A stretch of DNA of 64,000 nucleotides from Kingella oralis. Its GTDB lineage: Bacteria > Pseudomonadota > Gammaproteobacteria > Burkholderiales > Neisseriaceae. This document shows, one piece after another, positions 61,323-64,000 of this stretch (positions are counted from its first letter, which is position 1; the number at the start of each line of letters is the position of its first letter). The notes under the pieces are model-generated. The model was not told the DNA's origin, did no database searches, and saw nothing but the letters and a program-made list of their open reading frames with translations. A program made the translations under genes and the position numbers. The stretch lies in contig NZ_CP059569.1 in the NCBI RefSeq assembly GCF_014054985.1, positions 1,178,001 to 1,242,000 of the forward strand, written 5' to 3'.

Positions 61323-61415
61323 AGCCTTGCCCCTTTGTTCAAATCTTTGATTTCGCCATGCGAACTTATGCACAGCCAAAGGCGTATATCGCCGCGCAAA
61401 GCGCAAGATTGAAAC
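61323..61415 (+). repeat. Shared repeat ahead of purC
   Basis: Matches 48470-48594 (ahead of rfbD) at most positions: CCTTGCCCCTTTG, AAATCTTTGATTT, CCATGCGAACTTATGC, CAGCCAAAGG. Confidence 0.75.
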
Positions 61416-61474
61416 CCCATCCCCAGCCCTTTCTGGCTGCCCATTCCCCCAACCACCCCAAAGAAAGCCTAACC

Positions 61475-62335
61475 ATGACCACCATCCCCCTCAAAAAACT
61501 CTACTCCGGCAAAGTCCGCGACCTCTACGAAATCAACGAGCAAACCATGCTTATCGTCGCCAGCGACCGCCTCTCCGCGTTTGATGTCATCCTCAACGAA
61601 CCCATCCCCCACAAAGGCGAAATCCTCACCCAAATCTCCAACTTCTGGTTCAACAAACTCGCCCACATCATGCCCAACCACTTCACAGGGCAAACCGTGC
61701 ACGACATCCTGCCCGAAGCAACCGCCCGCGCCATCGCCCAACGCGCCGTCGTCGCCAAACGGCTCACCCCCGTCAAAATAGAAGCCGTGGTGCGCGGCTA
61801 CCTCAGCGGCAGCGGCTGGAAAGCCTACCAAGCCACAGGCGAAATCTGTGGCATCCAACTGCCCGCTCACCTGCACGAAGCCGAAAAACTGCCCGAAGTC
61901 ATTTTCACCCCCTCCACCAAAGCCGCAGTGGGCGACCACGACGAAAACATCAGCTTTGAGCGTTGCGCCGACCTAATCGGCAGCGAACTTGCCCAGCAAG
62001 TACGCGCCAAAGCCATCCAACTCTACACCGAAGCCGCTGCCTACGCTGCCACCCGCGGCATCATCATCGCCGACACCAAATTTGAATTCGGGCTGGATGC
62101 CAACGGCACGCTCACCCTGATGGACGAAGTGCTCACCCCCGATTCCAGCCGCTTCTGGGCGGCGCAAAGCTACCAAGTCGGCAGCAATCCCCCGTCGTTT
62201 GACAAACAATTTATCCGCGACTGGCTGGAACGCAGCGGCTGGAACAAACAGCCCCCCGCCCCCGCTATCCCCGAAGATGTGCTGGCAAAAACCGTTGCCA
62301 AGTATCAAGAAGCCCTACGGTTGCTTACGGCGTAA
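61475..62335 (+). CDS. purC: Phosphoribosylaminoimidazole-succinocarboxamide synthase
   Basis: 286 residues from ATG 61475 (AAGAAAGCC upstream). Makes SAICAR in purine synthesis. Motifs: LYSGKVRDLYEI, LIVASDRLSAFDVILNEPIP, RGYLSGSGWKAYQ, DTKFEFGLD and DEVLTPDSSRFW. The longer frame to 61208 runs through the shared repeat and is not conserved. Confidence 0.96.
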   Translation: MTTIPLKKLYSGKVRDLYEINEQTMLIVASDRLSAFDVILNEPIPHKGEILTQISNFWFNKLAHIMPNHFTGQTVHDILPEATARAIAQRAVVAKRLTPVKIEAVVRGYLSGSGWKAYQATGEICGIQLPAHLHEAEKLPEVIFTPSTKAAVGDHDENISFERCADLIGSELAQQVRAKAIQLYTEAAAYAATRGIIIADTKFEFGLDANGTLTLMDEVLTPDSSRFWAAQSYQVGSNPPSFDKQFIRDWLERSGWNKQPPAPAIPEDVLAKTVAKYQEALRLLTA

Positions 62336-62435
62336 TAATTTTCAGGCTGCCTTTGATGTTTCGCAAAGGCAGCCTGAAACGCTTGTAGAACCTAAGTAGG
62401 TTGGGCATTTATGCCCGACGTTTTTAGTGGCGTAT

Positions 62436-62541
62436 TATAGTCGTCCCAATTAAGCCTTATACAGCGTTGGCTCGCCTTGCTGTACTACTTGTACTATCTG
62501 CGGCTCACCGCCTTGTCTAAGTCTTAATTGGAACGACTATA
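62436..62541. mobile_element. Correia-like repeat enclosed element, copy 2
   Basis: 106 bp like the copy at 33254, arms TATAGTCGTCCCAATTAAG and (reversed) TATAGTCGTTCCAATTAAG, 18 of 19 bases. The inside is almost identical to copy 1. It sits in the loop of a larger inverted repeat. Confidence 0.8.
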
Positions 62542-62635
62542 GATAAATAGGTCAGCGTTTGTCGGGCATAAATGCCCGACCTACCAACTGGGCATGGTGT
62601 TCATGGGGGCTTTCGGGTGGTTTCAGGCTGCCTAG

Positions 62636-62678
62636 TGCAAAAAAATGACTGCTGGATTATAGCAGTCATTTTTTTGCA
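62636..62678. terminator. Strong hairpin with A/T runs
   Basis: TGCAAAAAAATGACTGCT and its perfect reverse complement flank a 7-base loop. It can terminate both strands and insulates the methyltransferase locus from purC. Confidence 0.85.
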
Positions 62679-62790
62679 ATTAGATTTCACTAATAGGCAG
62701 CCTGGAAATAGAGTAAATCCATTTTCAGGCTGCCTAAGAATTTAAGGCTAATGCTAAAATACCACTCTTTTATGTATTTAGGATAGAACT

Positions 62791-62901
62791 ATGGCACCCA
62801 GCACCCAGCACCCAGCACCCAGCACCCAGCACCCAGCACCCAGCACCCAGCACCCAGCACCCAGCACCCAGCACCCAGCACCCAGCACCCAGCAATTTTA
62901 A
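62791..62901 (+). other. Repeat-encoded leader reading frame ahead of mod
   Basis: ATG 62791 with AGGATAGAACT upstream. Fourteen heptamers read as APSTQHP repeated, then the frame stops at TAA 62899-62901. With 13 or 16 heptamers the frame would instead run to TGA 62951-62953, overlapping the ATG of mod (ATGA). Whether it is translated is unknown. Confidence 0.5.
62795..62892 (+). repeat. 14 perfect heptamer repeats CACCCAG
   Basis: Ninety-eight bases of CACCCAG without a mismatch, 57 bases ahead of the mod start. Seven is not a multiple of three, so gain or loss of a unit shifts any frame through it. Confidence 0.95.
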
Positions 62902-62949
62902 TTTAAAATCAAATACTTGTCAAGTTAAAACAGCAGACGGGGGTGTGAA

Positions 62950-64000
62950 ATGACTGCCCGCGACGATCTGTTTTCCCGCTCTGCTCCAAGCGAGGAGCGT
63001 CTTTATCTGCTCAAACGGCAGTTTCCCGAATGTTTCGACAAAAACGGCGCGTTTGTGCCCGAACGGCTGGCCGAGAGCCTGCGTTCGGACGGACTGCCCG
63101 TGCAGAAAGAATATTATTCCCTCAACTGGCTGGGCAAATCCTACGCCAAAGCCCTGCGCGACGCGCCGCCCGAAACGCTGCTGGCGGAAGACGTCGCCCA
63201 CAATAGGCAGTCTGAAAACGCCGCCAGCCAAAACCTGCTGCTCAAAGGCGACAACCTTGAAATCCTCAAACACCTGAAACACGCCTATGCCGGCGCGGTG
63301 AAGATGATTTACATCGACCCGCCCTACAACACGGGCAGCGACGGCTTTGTGTATCAGGACGACCGCCGGTTCACGCCCGAACAGCTTGCCCGTTTGGGCG
63401 GCATGGATTTGGACGAAGCCTGCCGCGTGCTGGAATTTACCGCGAAAAAATCCAATTCCCACAGCGCGTGGCTCACCTTTATGTATCCGCGCCTCTACAT
63501 CGCCCGCGAGCTTTTGCGCGAAGACGGCGTGATTTTTATCTCCATCGACGACAATGAACAGGCGCAGTTGAAGATTTTGTGTGATGAGGTGTTTGGGGAG
63601 GAGAATTTTGTATCTACTGCAATCAGAAGAGCGAAAGTAGGTGGCGGTTCTGATAACAAGCAATTTGCTACTGAAGCAGATTATTTGTTGGTGTATGCAA
63701 AAAATAAAAATATGCTTAACACATTTTACACACCGCATACCGAACAAGATTTAAAGCGATATTCAGAAACGGACAAAGAAGGGAAGTTTTTTTGGGATAC
63801 TTACAGTCGCGCAGGATTAGCTTCTGACGAAGACGAAGATGAGGATAGCCTGTATTACTCAATTACATTTCCTGATGGCTCAATCAAAAGTGAACGTTGG
63901 AGGCGTTCTCAAGAAAGATTGAAAAAGGATTTAGATGATGGAGAAGCAAAATTTATAGAAACAAAAAACGGTTGGAATGTTCATTTTAAGCAAAGGCTAC
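62950..64000 (+). CDS. mod: Type III restriction-modification methyltransferase Mod (5' part)
   Basis: 350 residues before the window ends. Adenine/cytosine amino-methyltransferase of the beta class: NLLLKGDNLEILKHL, catalytic IDPPYNTGSDGFVYQD (DPPY, about 117-120), then SAWLTFMYPRLYIAREL and VIFISIDDNEQAQLKIL. Motif I (FxGxG) is expected further on, outside the window. From about 63600 the DNA is AT-rich, the variable target-recognition region. The ATG at 62950 has GGGGGTG ahead. Two in-frame TAA codons separate it from the heptamer tract, so the repeats are not part of Mod itself. Confidence 0.88.
   Translation, partial: MTARDDLFSRSAPSEERLYLLKRQFPECFDKNGAFVPERLAESLRSDGLPVQKEYYSLNWLGKSYAKALRDAPPETLLAEDVAHNRQSENAASQNLLLKGDNLEILKHLKHAYAGAVKMIYIDPPYNTGSDGFVYQDDRRFTPEQLARLGGMDLDEACRVLEFTAKKSNSHSAWLTFMYPRLYIARELLREDGVIFISIDDNEQAQLKILCDEVFGEENFVSTAIRRAKVGGGSDNKQFATEADYLLVYAKNKNMLNTFYTPHTEQDLKRYSETDKEGKFFWDTYSRAGLASDEDEDEDSLYYSITFPDGSIKSERWRRSQERLKKDLDDGEAKFIETKNGWNVHFKQRL

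Larger units (their letters stand above)
62336..62790. other. Intergenic mosaic of repeats ahead of the methyltransferase locus
   Basis: No gene. In order: a DUS pair (about 62340-62380), an inverted repeat whose arms (62396-62420 and 62560-62585, GTAGGT[T/C]GGGCATTTATGC) enclose a Correia-like element, a DUS, a strong hairpin (62636-62678), and another DUS pair. Confidence 0.75.

Noticed and set aside
558..62790. Many DUS pairs as separate small RNA genes
   Set aside because: They are uptake sequences, some acting as terminators; no promoter supports an RNA gene.
62795..62892. Tandem repeat considered as a CRISPR array
   Set aside because: Seven-base units without spacers; a simple-sequence repeat.
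62920..63747. 275-residue minus frame opposite mod
   Set aside because: Shadow of the methyltransferase frame, which has the DPPY and flanking motifs.

Overview
This window looks like chromosome from a Neisseriaceae bacterium of the Kingella type. The strongest evidence is a 12-base word, AGGCAGCCTGAA (reverse complement TTCAGGCTGCCT), found in almost every gap and in many reading frames. This is the AG-king dialect of the Neisseriaceae DNA uptake sequence (DUS). Gene content also fits: rpsF-priB-rpsR-rplI, a murC-ddl-ftsQ-ftsA-ftsZ division cluster, PII, hemH, lldD, a Correia-like repeat, dRS3-type repeats and a type III methyltransferase behind a tandem repeat. No rRNA, tRNA, insertion sequence transposase, prophage or CRISPR array was seen.

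Layout. Bases 1-13700 hold housekeeping and small conserved genes, mostly on the minus strand: a DEAD-box helicase end, a C69 dipeptidase, a phosphoethanolamine transferase broken by a stop codon, ygfZ, glnB, hemH, a SUFU-domain protein, purE, ybaB and a FAD oxidoreductase. Bases 13955-16193 carry a plus-strand three-gene cluster: two paralogous small proteins of unknown function flank a chorismatase/RidA-like enzyme. Bases 16363-25625 hold the ribosomal operon, yhbY, apt, an amidotransferase, rfbA, a spermidine-synthase-like gene, panB and uup. Bases 26249-32315 are the division and cell-wall cluster. Bases 32634-43388 carry nudB, ppsR, a SbmA-like ABC exporter next to a TonB-dependent siderophore receptor, a PFL-family protein and a BioC-like methyltransferase.

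Bases 43400-48430 are accessory. Three AT-rich small membrane proteins stand in tandem, with a 127-bp copy of the end of the BioC-like gene between the first two. After a phospholipase-D-like lipoprotein comes a tandem 579-bp duplication holding toxin C-terminal fragments overlapped by probable immunity genes. Bases 48643-62335 return to core genes (rfbD, an LtaS-like sulfatase with a frameshift, ylqF, an MBL-fold hydrolase, hisB, hisC with an unusual membrane tail, thrB, lldD, purC) plus a PslG-like glycosidase lipoprotein of low GC. The window ends in a type III methyltransferase gene preceded by 14 perfect heptamers that look phase variable.

The most interesting items are the heptamer leader whose reading frame can end exactly on the mod start codon, the toxin/immunity duplication with 8-bp microhomology at each boundary, and the chorismatase-like cluster with its unassigned paralog pair. 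Start codons were chosen from ribosome binding sites and family lengths; where they differ from the longest frame this is stated.
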